Both the position numbers and the translations under genes were made by a program. Below are positions 10,016 through 19,514 of a stretch of DNA of 64,000 bases, one piece after another. This DNA is from Lunularia cruciata (lineage: Eukaryota > Streptophyta > Marchantiopsida > Lunulariales > Lunulariaceae), in assembly GCA_948567375.1 (NCBI GenBank), contig OX419757.1, forward strand, positions 34,658,001-34,722,000. Reading direction: 5' to 3'. Numbering within the stretch: the first letter of the stretch is position 1; each line of letters opens with the position of its first letter. The notes under the pieces were generated by a model. That model made no database searches, was not told the origin of the DNA, and worked only from the letters and a program-made list of their open reading frames with translations.

Positions 10016-13000
10016 CTACTTTCTATGGTACATCTTCAACTTATCATGGTTAATCCTATCAAAGTGTCTTCCTCCCAACTCCTTGAGATCATAGGTGTAA
10101 TTTCCCCACACCTTCTCCACTATGAAAGGTCCAAAGTACTTAGGCAAAAACTTCTTTTGCACCCTCTTGAATCGAATGGAATCAAACAACATTACCCAAT
10201 CACCTTCTTTGAAAGGCTCCACCTTCTTCTTGCCTTGCCTCTTGTCATAGCTCTCCTTTTGTTTCCTTTGGGCTTGCTCCACTTGAACCATAGCAACTGC
10301 TCTTGCCTCTTTGAACTCCATGAGTTGATCATTCCTTGACTTCTCTGCATCACTCCCTTGTGCTTTCTTCAATCTCCTATGAATGATTTGGAAGGTAGGA
10401 AGATCAAAGTGAATAGGTAAGGTAGACTCAATACCATATACCAATTGAAATGGAGAATATCCTGTGGAGAGTCTTCATGGTTGTCCTATACTCCCACAAA
10501 ACTGCATGAATCCTCTTGTCCCAATGATGTTTAGTCCCCTCCATTTCTGCATCTTTGGCCAACATCATGCACAAGGTCTGATTGGTTCTCTCTGCCAAGC
10601 CATTGGAATTTGGCTTATAGGATGTAGTTACTCTATGTGTGATAGAGAAATGTCGTAGCATGGCTGTAGTAATGTAAAATCTTCTCCTCTATCAGAAACC
10701 AACTCCAAAGGGCATCCAAACCTAGTGATAATGCGTTCATAAAGAAATCTATCCACTTCATCTTCATTCTTGTCCCTCAATGGTCTAGCCTCAACCCACT
10801 TGGTAAGGTAATCATTAACTACCACAATGTACAGATTGTTCCTTGGGTTCTATTGAGAGGACCTACAAAATCAATTCCCCACTTCTCAAAAGGTCCTAGC
10901 AATGGAATTGATCTAAGTGGTGGAGTGGATGTAGACTTTCTAGAAAAAGCTTGACAAACATGACAAGTTTTGCAATAATCAAGACAATCCTTGAAAATCC
11001 CTCTCCAATGGTAACCTGCATCTAGAATCTTGATAGCAATCACCTTTCCTGCAAAGTGTCCTCCACGTTCTAAACCTTCATGAAACTCCTTTATGAGTAG
11101 GATAGACTCTTCCTTACCCACTGCTCTTCAAAGTAGACCATCTGCTCTTGGTGAAAAACAATATCCTCCACCATTGTGTAAGGTCTAGATCTTGCTGCAA
11201 GGGCCTTCCTCTCCCTAGCATGCATCCCTTCTGGATAGTTACCTCTTGTCACAAAATCCACAATCTCCTTGTACTCCATTGGAACCTCTTGAGTGACTGA
11301 GATTGTCATGAGCTCCTCATCCGGGAAGGAATCATCCACTGGCTCATCTCCATCATGATCATAGGCTCTAGATAACAAATCGGCATTTGCATGTTTCTTT
11401 CCTGGCCTATCCTCAATGGTGTAGTCATACTCAAACAAGAGTATCATCCACCTTGCTAGTCTCTCTTCAACATTAGGCTTGTTGAAGATGTACTTCAAAG
11501 CCTTGTGATCCGTGACAATGGTGGCTTTCTCTCCAATCAAGTAGTGACTAAACTTCTTGAGACCAAAGATCACTGCCAACCCTTCTCTGTTCGTGATAGA
11601 GTAGTTCTTCTCTGCTGAAACCATCTACCTACTAGCATAAGCTATTAGATGATCATGCCCATCTTGGTTTAATTGACTAAGAGTGCATCCTATAGCTACA
11701 TTAGAAGCATCAGTGTTGAGGATGAAAGGCTTACTCCAATCAGGTTTAGCAAGAATTGGAGCTACAACAAGGGATTGCTTGAGCTCCTCAAAAGCTTTGA
11801 GAGCCTCCTTGTCCTCCAAAATCACCATGTAATCTACACCCTTCTTCATGTAGATGGTCAATGCATAAGCCTTGTTGGAAAATGAGAAGATGAACCTCCT
11901 ATAGTATACAACCATCCTCAAGAATTGGCGTAACTTTGTCAAGCTTGATGGGAATGGAAGGTCTGAGATTTTCCTCACCTTCTTAGGATCAACTACTATT
12001 ACATCCTTGGAGATGATGTGCTCCAAAAGTAGACCTTCTTCATATCCAAAAATGCACTTCTCTGGGTTAAGTGATGCATTTGCCTCATCCAAGCATTGCA
12101 AGACTTTGATTAGGTGCTCAAAGTGCTCCTCCTTGCTTCCATAGACACAAAATTCATCAATGAAGTCTCTCACAAATTTCCCAATGAAAGGTTCAAATAC
12201 CTTGTTCATGAACCGTTGGAATGTGGCTGGAGCATTGCAAAGCCCAAAAGGCATGACCTTGAAAGCGTAAGTTCCCCAAGGTGTGGTGAATGTGGTGAGT
12301 TGTTGATGCTCTGGTGCAATCTTGATTTGGTTATATCCACTATAACTATCTCCCAAATTGTACCTCTCATGACATGCAACCTCCTCCAAGATCTCATCAA
12401 TGAATGGCAATGGGTAGTAGTCCTTCTTGGTAACAGCATTGAGCTTCTTGTAATCCACACATACCCGAAGCTTGCCATTCTTTTTCTTCACAATGACAAT
12501 TGGAGACACCCATTCTGAATTCTCCACCTCAAAGATAAATCTAGCCTCCTTGAGCTTATCAATCTCCTCCTTCACAACCAAAGATATTGGTAGGCTAATG
12601 CAACATTTTTTTTAGTGGATTGGTCTTGCATGTGACTCCACCTCTATCTTCTGCTCCTCCAAGGTGACTTGCTTCAAATCCTTGTAACTAAAAGCAAACA
12701 CATGGATGAACTTGCAGAAAATCTCCTCAAATCTCACCTTCTCCTCCTTGGTAACATTTGGGTCATACTTGAGGGTAGATAACCTTCTCTCTACCTCCTC
12801 AAGTGTCAATGGTGATTTGTCTGGGTCCTTCAAAACCTCTAGCTTAGGTGCAAAATCCATAGCACACAAAGGATACACATCTGAATCAGATTCAGATTCA
12901 TCCTTCTCCGTGGAAGTCTCATCTTCCATGCTTGTATCCACACATGAAGCTCCTTCTTCAGAATCTGATTCCCAATAATCAGAAGATGGTGTATCTGAAT

Positions 13001-13838
13001 GTGAAGTGTTGGTGGTGTTAGTCACAGGAACTGTGACTCTATGGTTTGATGGCCCAATCCTCAAGTACCCTTTGTGCCATCGATCAGTTGTGCGTGCTGC
13101 TCTCAACCATGGCCTCCCAAGAAGTAAGTCATAGTTTGAATCCTTCAAGACTTGGAAAGTCATGAGATTTTGAACTCCCATAACTGAAACTACCACTTTA
13201 TCCATCACCCCTACAGGTCAAACTTGTTGCTTGTTTGCCATGCTCACCACAAATGTTGAAGGTCTTGAGGGTATCATACCCAACTTCTTCATCAAACTAT
13301 CTGACATGGCATTCACTGTTGATCCTCCATCAACCAATGCATCCTTGATGTTGTGACCATTCACTCTCACATCAATCTTGGAGGCATATTCACAAGCCTC
13401 CCATGGTGCTGGCTTGGCATCCACCACCCCCATTGATGCTGGAGCTTTTGCCTTCTTCTTCCTCTTGCTCCTTGTAGAACTCAAACCACCTCTAAGCTCC
13501 TTTCTCAAGGTAGGGTTCAAAGCAATTAATTGGCCCACTATGATGTTAGCCTTGTGACTACCAACATCCTCGAACACATTGTAGTTCCATTGTCGCTTTG
13601 AAATCAAGAAATCCTCCATCCCCAACTTCTTCCTTGGAATGATGGTATTGAGGTGCAAGTGCTCCTAGTAGATATAGGAGTATCCTTGCTTGGAGTGAAT
13701 CCTTGAGAAGAGTGAACATCCTCTGCAAAACGAGCTCTCTTCTTCTCTTGTGCCAAAAGCTCTAAATTAAGACCCTTGGAGTTTGAGCACTCTCCCTTCT
13801 CATACTTGCTCTCAACCACATCTATGGATGTTATCCCC
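10016..13838 (-). pseudogene. A2 pol (protease, RT, RNase H, integrase), multiply broken
   Basis: All Pol domains are present but in several frames. The protease DGGS core lies near 13320, with a TGA at about 13216. A T-rich slip near 12605 shifts the frame. An open RT segment of 318 codons (12581-11625) follows; its catalytic core reads FIDEF instead of FIDDF. RNase H (11624-11091) and integrase fragments down to 10016 come next, ending with the YFGPF motif and a Lys-rich tail. Unlike A1, A4 and A5, the second catalytic integrase residue is still Asp (SDRGEDF, near 10690). The RT Asp-to-Glu change alone would be expected to impair the enzyme. Confidence 0.88.
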
Positions 13839-13877
13839 TTACCTTTGTTCTATGGATGTTATCCCCTTACCTTTGTT
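13822..13877 (+). repeat. 28-bp tandem duplication in A2 gag
   Basis: CTATGGATGTTATCCCC and the following bases are repeated with period 28 (13822 and 13850). A4 has one copy. Because 28 is not a multiple of 3, the duplication shifts the Gag-Pol frame and ends the A2 gag ORF early. Confidence 0.85.
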
Positions 13878-14852
13878 GGGATTAGGAGCCACTTGGGTTT
13901 CACTACCTCCCTCTTTCCCTCTATTGGCTCCCTCATAACCCCTTCCTCCATGGTAAGTGGAATTTGGGCAATTCCTTTGGATATGGCCTCTTCTTCCACA
14001 ACCAAAACAATTTCTATCACTGAAATTGTTGGCTGGTTGGCCTCCTCTATATGGATAGTTTCCATAACTCCTAGGCCCTCTCCCTACATTCTGATCCATA
14101 TCTCTCTTCTCCCATAGTTGCACCACATTGATCTTGAGATCCGCAAGTTGTTCTATGATGGTTTGAAGTGGATCCTTTGGTGGAGGTGCAAGAATTGGAG
14201 CAACTACTACTTGTGGTGCAACCCTTGTCACCAAAGTATCAGAAGTTCCACCATACTTGTAGCCTTGAGGAGGATGCACAACCTCCTTCACCACCAAATC
14301 ACTCTCATCCCCTTCTAAACTCTCCTCCATACGAATTGCAATCTTGATAGCTTCAACCTTGGAAGAAGGTTTCTCATATCTCACCTTGCTTCTAATTTGT
14401 GGTCTCAACCCTCCCACAAAATTCTTGGTGAGCATGGCCCCTATGCCAATCATTGTAGTCTCCACATCATCTCCACCCTTCCTCAACACTATGCGAAATC
14501 TGGACTCTAACTTTTCCACTCTTTCCACATAGACTCTCACTTTCTGTCCTTCTCCTTGCTTCAGAAATGTTACCTCACTCATCACTCTCTCATAACTCTC
14601 ATCAGGAAGAAAGTTCTCAATGAGTGTTGAAGTCAAAGTCTCCCAAGACTCCTCTTCCCCCTCTATCCTCTCTCTCTTTTGGTATTCTGACTCATACCAT
14701 GTAAGTGTTGCATCCTCAAAGAAATCTGGTAATAATGAGGCCCACTCATTCTTCCTCCTCTCATTGTTTCCTATGCAAGCTCTCTTGAAGTCTCTCACAA
14801 AGGCCTCCACATCTTCTCCATCCTTGCCAAAGAAAACCGGAAGTTTCCCCAT
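13839..14852 (-). CDS. A2 Gag, 337 residues, truncated by a local duplication
   Basis: Uninterrupted frame from MGKLPVFFGKDGEDVEAF to a short out-of-frame tail (SIEQR). The capsid-like region occupies about residues 1-200 (LPDFFEDATLTWYESEY, KVRVYVERVEKLESRF, NFVGGLRPQIRSKVRYE). A CCHC knuckle CFGCGRRGHIQRNC lies near residue 285. It is nearly identical to the first 330 residues of intact A4 Gag-Pol. The tail is caused by the 28-bp duplication at 13822. In A4 the same region reads straight into protease, so this Gag is an accidental stand-alone product. Confidence 0.8.
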   Translation of the reverse strand: MGKLPVFFGKDGEDVEAFVRDFKRACIGNNERRKNEWASLLPDFFEDATLTWYESEYQKRERIEGEEESWETLTSTLIENFLPDESYERVMSEVTFLKQGEGQKVRVYVERVEKLESRFRIVLRKGGDDVETTMIGIGAMLTKNFVGGLRPQIRSKVRYEKPSSKVEAIKIAIRMEESLEGDESDLVVKEVVHPPQGYKYGGTSDTLVTRVAPQVVVAPILAPPPKDPLQTIIEQLADLKINVVQLWEKRDMDQNVGRGPRSYGNYPYRGGQPANNFSDRNCFGCGRRGHIQRNCPNSTYHGGRGYEGANRGKEGGSETQVAPNPNKGKGITSIEQR

Positions 14853-15077
14853 CTTAACCTCACTATCTTTCTTTCTCTCAATTTTTTTTTCTCTTTTTTT
14901 TCTCTCACTCTATTACTAATAGAGTATATACATGACTAACACCATCTGAGAATAATCCACTCTAGGGAACACAAAAGGTTCAGGTTGATCCAAGATTTCT
15001 ATAGCAACATCAAATCCTAGAGTGCATATTAATCTAACTCTCATGGATAGTTTATCCATAAGTTGAATAATCCATCA

Positions 15078-15680
15078 CTAATCTTGAGAAGTAGCTGATG
15101 AAGGTGGTAGTATTTCTGTAGCTGTACTAAGACTCTCTCCAAGATCCTTCACCAAAGTCTCCAAGAGTGCTTTTACTCCACTACACTCATGTCCTTTTGG
15201 AAGTCCTTCCACTCCACAAACCTCACACAACTCCTTGGTCTTAGATCTTCTCCCTCCTAATCTTGGTGAAGAAGGTCCAACATGCAAACCCAAGTCAAGT
15301 AAGCCTCCCTTTTCCCTCAATCTCTTGCTCTCAAAGGTCAATGGACATGAACTTGCCTTATGTCCATTCTCTCCACATAGAAAGCACTTAGACTCACTCT
15401 TTCCTCCAAGTGGTGTAGGTTTTTGGATCCTCTCAACACTCTCTTCAAATTCTATTGTGAACTCTCTTTTCCTCAAATCCACCCCTACAATCACCTCAAC
15501 CCTTGGATAACCTTGCATAATCTCAATTTCCACTCTTGATGACACTCCATGTTCCCAAGATGAATCTAAACACTCAAACATGCTTTTTGTTGATCTCAAA
15601 CTCCTCATGCATGAGATCTCCACTCTGCAGAATTGACCCTTCCTCACAATGTGACTCAAATCTCCCAACCTGTATGTCAC
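15078..15680 (-). CDS. A-family zinc-knuckle ORF upstream of gag (A2 copy, 200 residues)
   Basis: Separate ORF between 5' LTR and gag, the longest of this kind in the window. It has a CCHC knuckle CFLCGENGHKASSC near residues 98-111, then a second Cys/His cluster CEVCGVEGLPKGHEC with unusual spacing near 150-164, and an acidic/Ser-rich C-terminus. Other A copies have an extra base near residue 40 and so keep only the last ~165 residues open. Position and knuckle suggest nucleic-acid binding. Extra ORFs before gag are known in some Tat/Ogre plant elements, but I see no specific homology to those. Function is inferred only. Confidence 0.6.
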   Translation of the reverse strand: MTYRLGDLSHIVRKGQFCRVEISCMRSLRSTKSMFECLDSSWEHGVSSRVEIEIMQGYPRVEVIVGVDLRKREFTIEFEESVERIQKPTPLGGKSESKCFLCGENGHKASSCPLTFESKRLREKGGLLDLGLHVGPSSPRLGGRRSKTKELCEVCGVEGLPKGHECSGVKALLETLVKDLGESLSTATEILPPSSATSQD

Positions 15681-16189
15681 AATCCTCTAAACTTTTGCAT
15701 ACTTGATCACAACTATAGGGCGTCCCTCCTTGCAAAATTTCAGATCTTTTCATCAAGCCATTTGGCCTAGATACCTTCCTATTCAGCACACATATTTCAG
15801 ATTTGGTCTGAAAACCACCCCCCTCACTTCAAAAACTCATTACTCCTTGCGCAAGAATGGTCTTGCTCTAATTTTTGTGGCAGCACGTAGGATACAATGC
15901 ACTGAATTTTCTTGGAAATGTTCAGGACAATTCACTGAAAATTGAAGAAATGGCAGACTCTGTACAATTTTGCAGAGAGCATGCAGTTGCGGGAGCACTT
16001 TACCCTATCAGCTTTCAAAAATTCTAGCCCAGTGCGCATAGTAGCTCTCACAATATTTTTAAGTATGATAACTAAAAGATAACCCAAGCTATCATGTGTA
16101 GAAATTTCAAGTCCAGATCTCGATTTTGCCCAAAATCACCTTAATCTCCAAAATCTGCAATCCACCTCACACAATCTCTCCAATTCCTC

Positions 16190-16423
16190 TCATGTGTACA
16201 AGATGTACAAAATCACCTCAAAGACATCATAATGAACTATAGGGTATACAAATGGATCTTGGTTCTCTAACATAAGTTCAGCCCTCTCCTCTCCTAATGT
16301 ACTCTCCAAGTGAGCTCTCATAGCCTCCTTTTGCCTAATGTAGAATTGAACGCGGAATATTACCTTGCCTTCTAGAGAGGTCCCGGAAACGGAACCAAAA
16401 ATGTGAGCTGGTCTATCTCTCAC
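16190..16423 (-). CDS. A-family short leader ORF (A2 copy)
   Basis: A 77-codon frame starts inside the LTR and crosses the PBS. The last 56 codons (FRVQFYIRQKEAMRAHL... to VILYILYT) are conserved in A1, A4 and A5. In A4 and A5 this core starts with Met; in A1 and A2 that codon is Ile (ATG to ATA). It may be a real leader peptide, an old N-terminal piece of Gag, or just recent shared ancestry. Confidence 0.35.
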   Translation of the reverse strand: MRDRPAHIFGSVSGTSLEGKVIFRVQFYIRQKEAMRAHLESTLGEERAELMLENQDPFVYPIVHYDVFEVILYILYT

Positions 16424-17083
16424 TCATGATGAACCTCTGATGGCTATTATGGTAGCGCACCATGGACTAAGAAGGCAAGGAACCCCAACTCCATCATACT
16501 CCTCCAAGGCTAACACTCCAAGACTCAAGACATTGCTCACTAGAGAACTCAATGAGAGAGAGATAGTTGCAAATGAAAGGATGATGAGTACCTCCTCACC
16601 CCTTGTTTATATACTTGTGAAATAATTACATACCAAAGTTACTAATTACCATAGTAACTCAAGTTACTAGACTAAAAGTCAAGTAAAGTCAAAAAGTAGA
16701 AAGGAATATCCATTCATATGGGCATATTCTCCTAAGCATGTGATCTTATCTTGACCCAACCACTAAGTCAAGGATTCCTTCACATGGGCTATCCTTGGAC
16801 TAAAGAAGAATCCAAAACAAAAAGGCTTGCGGGCCCAAGAGTTCTCAACTCTTTCCTCAAAGCCAAACACCTAAAAGTCAACACACTAAAATCCAAAATA
16901 GTGGTGCTCATCTTTTCTACTTCCTCTAAAGTAAGGTCCCCTCTATCTGAGCTATGACTAACTTTAGCTAACCATGACTCATATAGAACCAACCTTTATC
17001 TCTATATAAATAATATCTCTTAAGTACTTATAATACCAAGCTAAATATTGCAATACCACACACATGCACAAATGAGTGTTATA
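16402..17083 (-). repeat. A2 5' LTR
   Basis: 682-bp LTR with a deletion of about 15 bp relative to its partner near 16870 (CACCTAAAAGTCAACAC). The outer end reads GTGTTATA rather than GTGTTACA. It is followed by GCTC, the right copy of the 4-bp target duplication. Confidence 0.88.
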
Positions 17084-18618
17084 GCTCACTTCTCGGATGT
17101 TGAGCCTTTGAGTTCCTGGCTATGGTGGATAGAGGCCAGCAAATGTCACCTGGATTCTCTATGCTTGAGTGGGTGTGGCTTGATTGTAATCAATGCCCAG
17201 TTGTTGGTAGTTTATAGAGTGACAGATCAAGTACTGATCTTAGTTGAGTTGAGTTGAGAGTGGTAAACAATTTGATTATATCAAAGAAGTGAAGTTAGGG
17301 GGAAATTGGGTGTAGGAACTTTGAGTGTTGGTGGTATCTCCAAGCTCGGTGGATCATTGGTAGCTCAATTCAAGTTCAGCTTTTCCCTAGTGTGTAGAAG
17401 CTCATTCAATTGATGCAGATTTGGCAGTAAGGCAGACGGTGTGTGGAAGCGCAGGCCAATTTTTGAGCAAAGAAGGAGCAAATTTTGACCAATGGTTGTG
17501 ATTTTGAGCTCAAGAGGTGAAGGCAAGACCAATTTCATGCGAGTTGGGCTCAGAAAGTCAAATTGAAGGTGGAGTTTGGAAGCCATTCTCATGAATTTGT
17601 GATTTGGAAAAGCCCGTGTTGTCAATTTGGCTCGAGTAGAATGTTAGCAAGGGATTTGGTGGAAAACAAGCTTTAGGGTTTTCGTCAGATTTTGGTTGGA
17701 ATTTATGTCAAATTTTGGCCAGATTTGGAGGAGTTTTGTTGTTTGGCTAGATTTGGAGGACTTTTGCTAGTATGGAGGACTTTTGCAAGTTTGGAGAAGT
17801 TTCACCAATTTTGGAGGAGGTTCAAAGTGGCAAGAAGAAAGGCCTCACTAGGCAAAATTTTGGCATTTCGAGGCATAGGGCTATGAGAGGCTACAAAGGC
17901 CTAGAAGGCCCATAAGAGCAAGCAAGCCAGCTAGTTTAGAGTAGATCTTGGTCATTGGTTGGCAAAATCTGCCTTTCTTGCTGGATTGTGCGCAACAGGG
18001 TTTGAACCCTAGATCTCTTGTTCCTAGATTGGTGCCCTAGCCAACTAGTCCACCCTCACTTGTTGTCCTAATGATTATGCCACTGTTATCTATACACATG
18101 TAGCTTTGGGTAAGAGAAGCAGTTTGATCCCATTCTTGGTGATCTTGGTAACTTAAGACTTAGATACAAACTTCCTTATGTCAAATGCCAAATGGTAGTA
18201 GAGTTAGTCCCGTGTTGTGTTATGAGATGGGGGGTTTTTGTTTAGATTTCTTGTGATTGAACCCCCTCCATTCTCTACTTCCTGTTTGTGCACCACGTTT
18301 GTGTGAGGTGCCCTGACTTTTGAGCATTGGTGCTTTGGTGTGCTCTCGGTAGCGAGGCTAGAGTGATGACCAGTCAGACTACCTTTGTTTCTCTCCGGTG
18401 AGGTAGGAAGTGATGACCTATAGACCGTGAGAGTGTGTGTTAAGATGGCAGATTATAGGTTGCCCTTTCCCTAGTGTAGTTATCTTGATTAGAGTTACAT
18501 TAGTAGGTGGTGCTTAGTTGGTATTGGCACTTGGTGGTGTTGCACTTGGTGGGGTACTTGCGGTTGCGACTTGCAATTGCAATTGGTAGGTTTGGTTTGT
18601 TGTTGCTGTAACTTTGTC
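17084..18618 (+). other. B element: rest of 5' LTR and long untranslated leader
   Basis: 17084 to about 17283 matches the B 3' LTR (GCTCACTTC... to the GATTATATCA region), so the LTR probably ends near 17283. After that come about 1.3 kb without a gene. The only substructures I see are a tRNA-like stretch (17990-18062) and imperfect repeats of TTTGGAGGACTTTTGC around 17730-17820. I could not find a convincing primer site, so the LTR end is provisional. Confidence 0.55.
17988..18062 (-). other. tRNA-derived sequence (SINE-like head) in B leader
   Basis: On the minus strand an A-box-like stretch TGGACTAGTTGGCTAGGGC is followed about 31 bases later by a B box GGTTCAAACCC with a canonical TTCAAAC loop. 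That is the spacing of an RNA polymerase III internal promoter in tRNA. The acceptor arms do not pair, so it is not a functional tRNA. It could be a SINE head or a tRNA relic captured by element B. Confidence 0.35.
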
Positions 18619-18792
18619 ATGACGGAGTTATTTGGAGATTCCAGAGGAGTTAGCCGTGTAGTACGCAATGGGTTTACTCGGAGTGGTGCTCGGTATCAAC
18701 TTGTATCTTAGGTCCCAATGTGGGAGGAGATTGACTCTAAGTTGGAGTTTGAGACAAGAGCTGATTCAGTTCAGAGTGCACTTGGTGTGTCC
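18619..18792 (+). pseudogene. B gag, first segment
   Basis: The frame starts at ATG 18619 (MTELFGDSRGVSR) and has an in-frame TAG at 18709. It continues from the next Met (18718, MWEEIDSKLEFETR) to 18792, where A4 interrupts it. It resumes in frame-like fashion at 26598 (WDMDKIYGASKDPR). It is the N-terminus of the B capsid protein. Confidence 0.7.
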
Positions 18793-19471
18793 TGTGAGCC
18801 GGCCTGTCTCTCACTCAGGATGAACCTCTGATGGCTATTATGGTAGCGCACCATGGACTAAGAAGGCAAGGAACCCCAACTCCATCATACTCCTCCAAGG
18901 CTAACACTCCAAGACTCAAGACATTGCTCACTAGAGAACTCAATGAGAGAGAGATAGTTGCAAATGAAAGGATGATGAGTACCTCCTCACTCCTTGTTTA
19001 TATACTTGTGAAATAGTTACGTACCAAAGTTACTAATTACCGTAGTAACTCAAGTTACTAGACTAAAAGTCAAGTAAAGTCAAAAAGTAGAAAGGAATAT
19101 CCATTCACATGGGCATATTCCCCTTATCTTGACCCAACCACTAAAGCAAGGATTCCTTCACATGGGCTATCCTTGGACTAAAGAAGAATCCAAAACAAAA
19201 AGGCTTGCGGGCCCAAGAGTTCTCAACTCTTTCTCCAAAGCCAAACACCTAGGAATAATACCAAGTCAACACACTAAAATCCAAAATAGTGGTGCTCATC
19301 TTTTCTACTTCCTCTAAAGTAAGGTCCCATCTATCTTAGCTATGACTAACTTTAGCTAACCATGACTAATATAGAACCATCCTTTATCTCTATATAAATA
19401 ATATCTCTTAAGTACTTGTAATACCAAGCTAAATATCACAATACCACACACATGCACAAATGGGTGTTACA
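18793..19471 (-). repeat. A4 3' LTR
   Basis: 679 bp, TGTGAGCCGG to GTGTTACA, one mismatch to its partner at 25915-26593. Left flank GTCC is the target duplication. Confidence 0.95.
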
Positions 19472-19487
19472 TTTACCCCCGGACTAA
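19472..19487 (-). other. Polypurine tract of A4
   Basis: Minus-strand AGTCCGGGGGTAAA lies immediately upstream of the 3' LTR start TGTAACA. Its position and G-run fit the plus-strand primer of LTR elements. The same motif precedes the LTR in A1, A2 and A5. Confidence 0.75.
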
Positions 19488-19514
19488 GTTTTTGTCCTCA
19501 AAGTGAAGGTCTCT

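Larger units (their letters stand above)
9276..17083 (-). mobile_element. A2, decayed family A retrotransposon in the B LTR
   Basis: Complete but inactive minus-strand element bounded by LTRs 9276-9966 and 16402-17083. The 4-bp target duplication is GCTC (9272-9275 and 17084-17087). Order on the minus strand: 5' LTR, PBS (near 16380-16397), leader ORF, zinc-knuckle ORF (15680-15078), gag (14852-13839), pol (13838-10016), polypurine tract, 3' LTR. The 15681-16189 leader and 14853-15077 spacer hold no gene I can see beyond the short leader ORF. The terminal CA is mutated to TA at 17082-17083. Confidence 0.92.

Noticed and set aside
17330-17350. TGGTATCTCC near 17333 as a tRNA-Met primer site for B
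   Set aside because: Only the first seven bases match the initiator tRNA-Met complement, and no LTR end CA precedes it.
17988-18062. Functional tRNA gene
   Set aside because: The acceptor and anticodon stems do not pair properly; only the internal promoter boxes are convincing.
18831-19317. Small open frames of about 61-62 codons on the strand opposite to every A LTR (for example starting MAIMVAHHGLRR and MTQPLSQGFLHM)
   Set aside because: They recur only because the LTR recurs. They lie antisense in the LTR, lack domains and overlap the TATA region.
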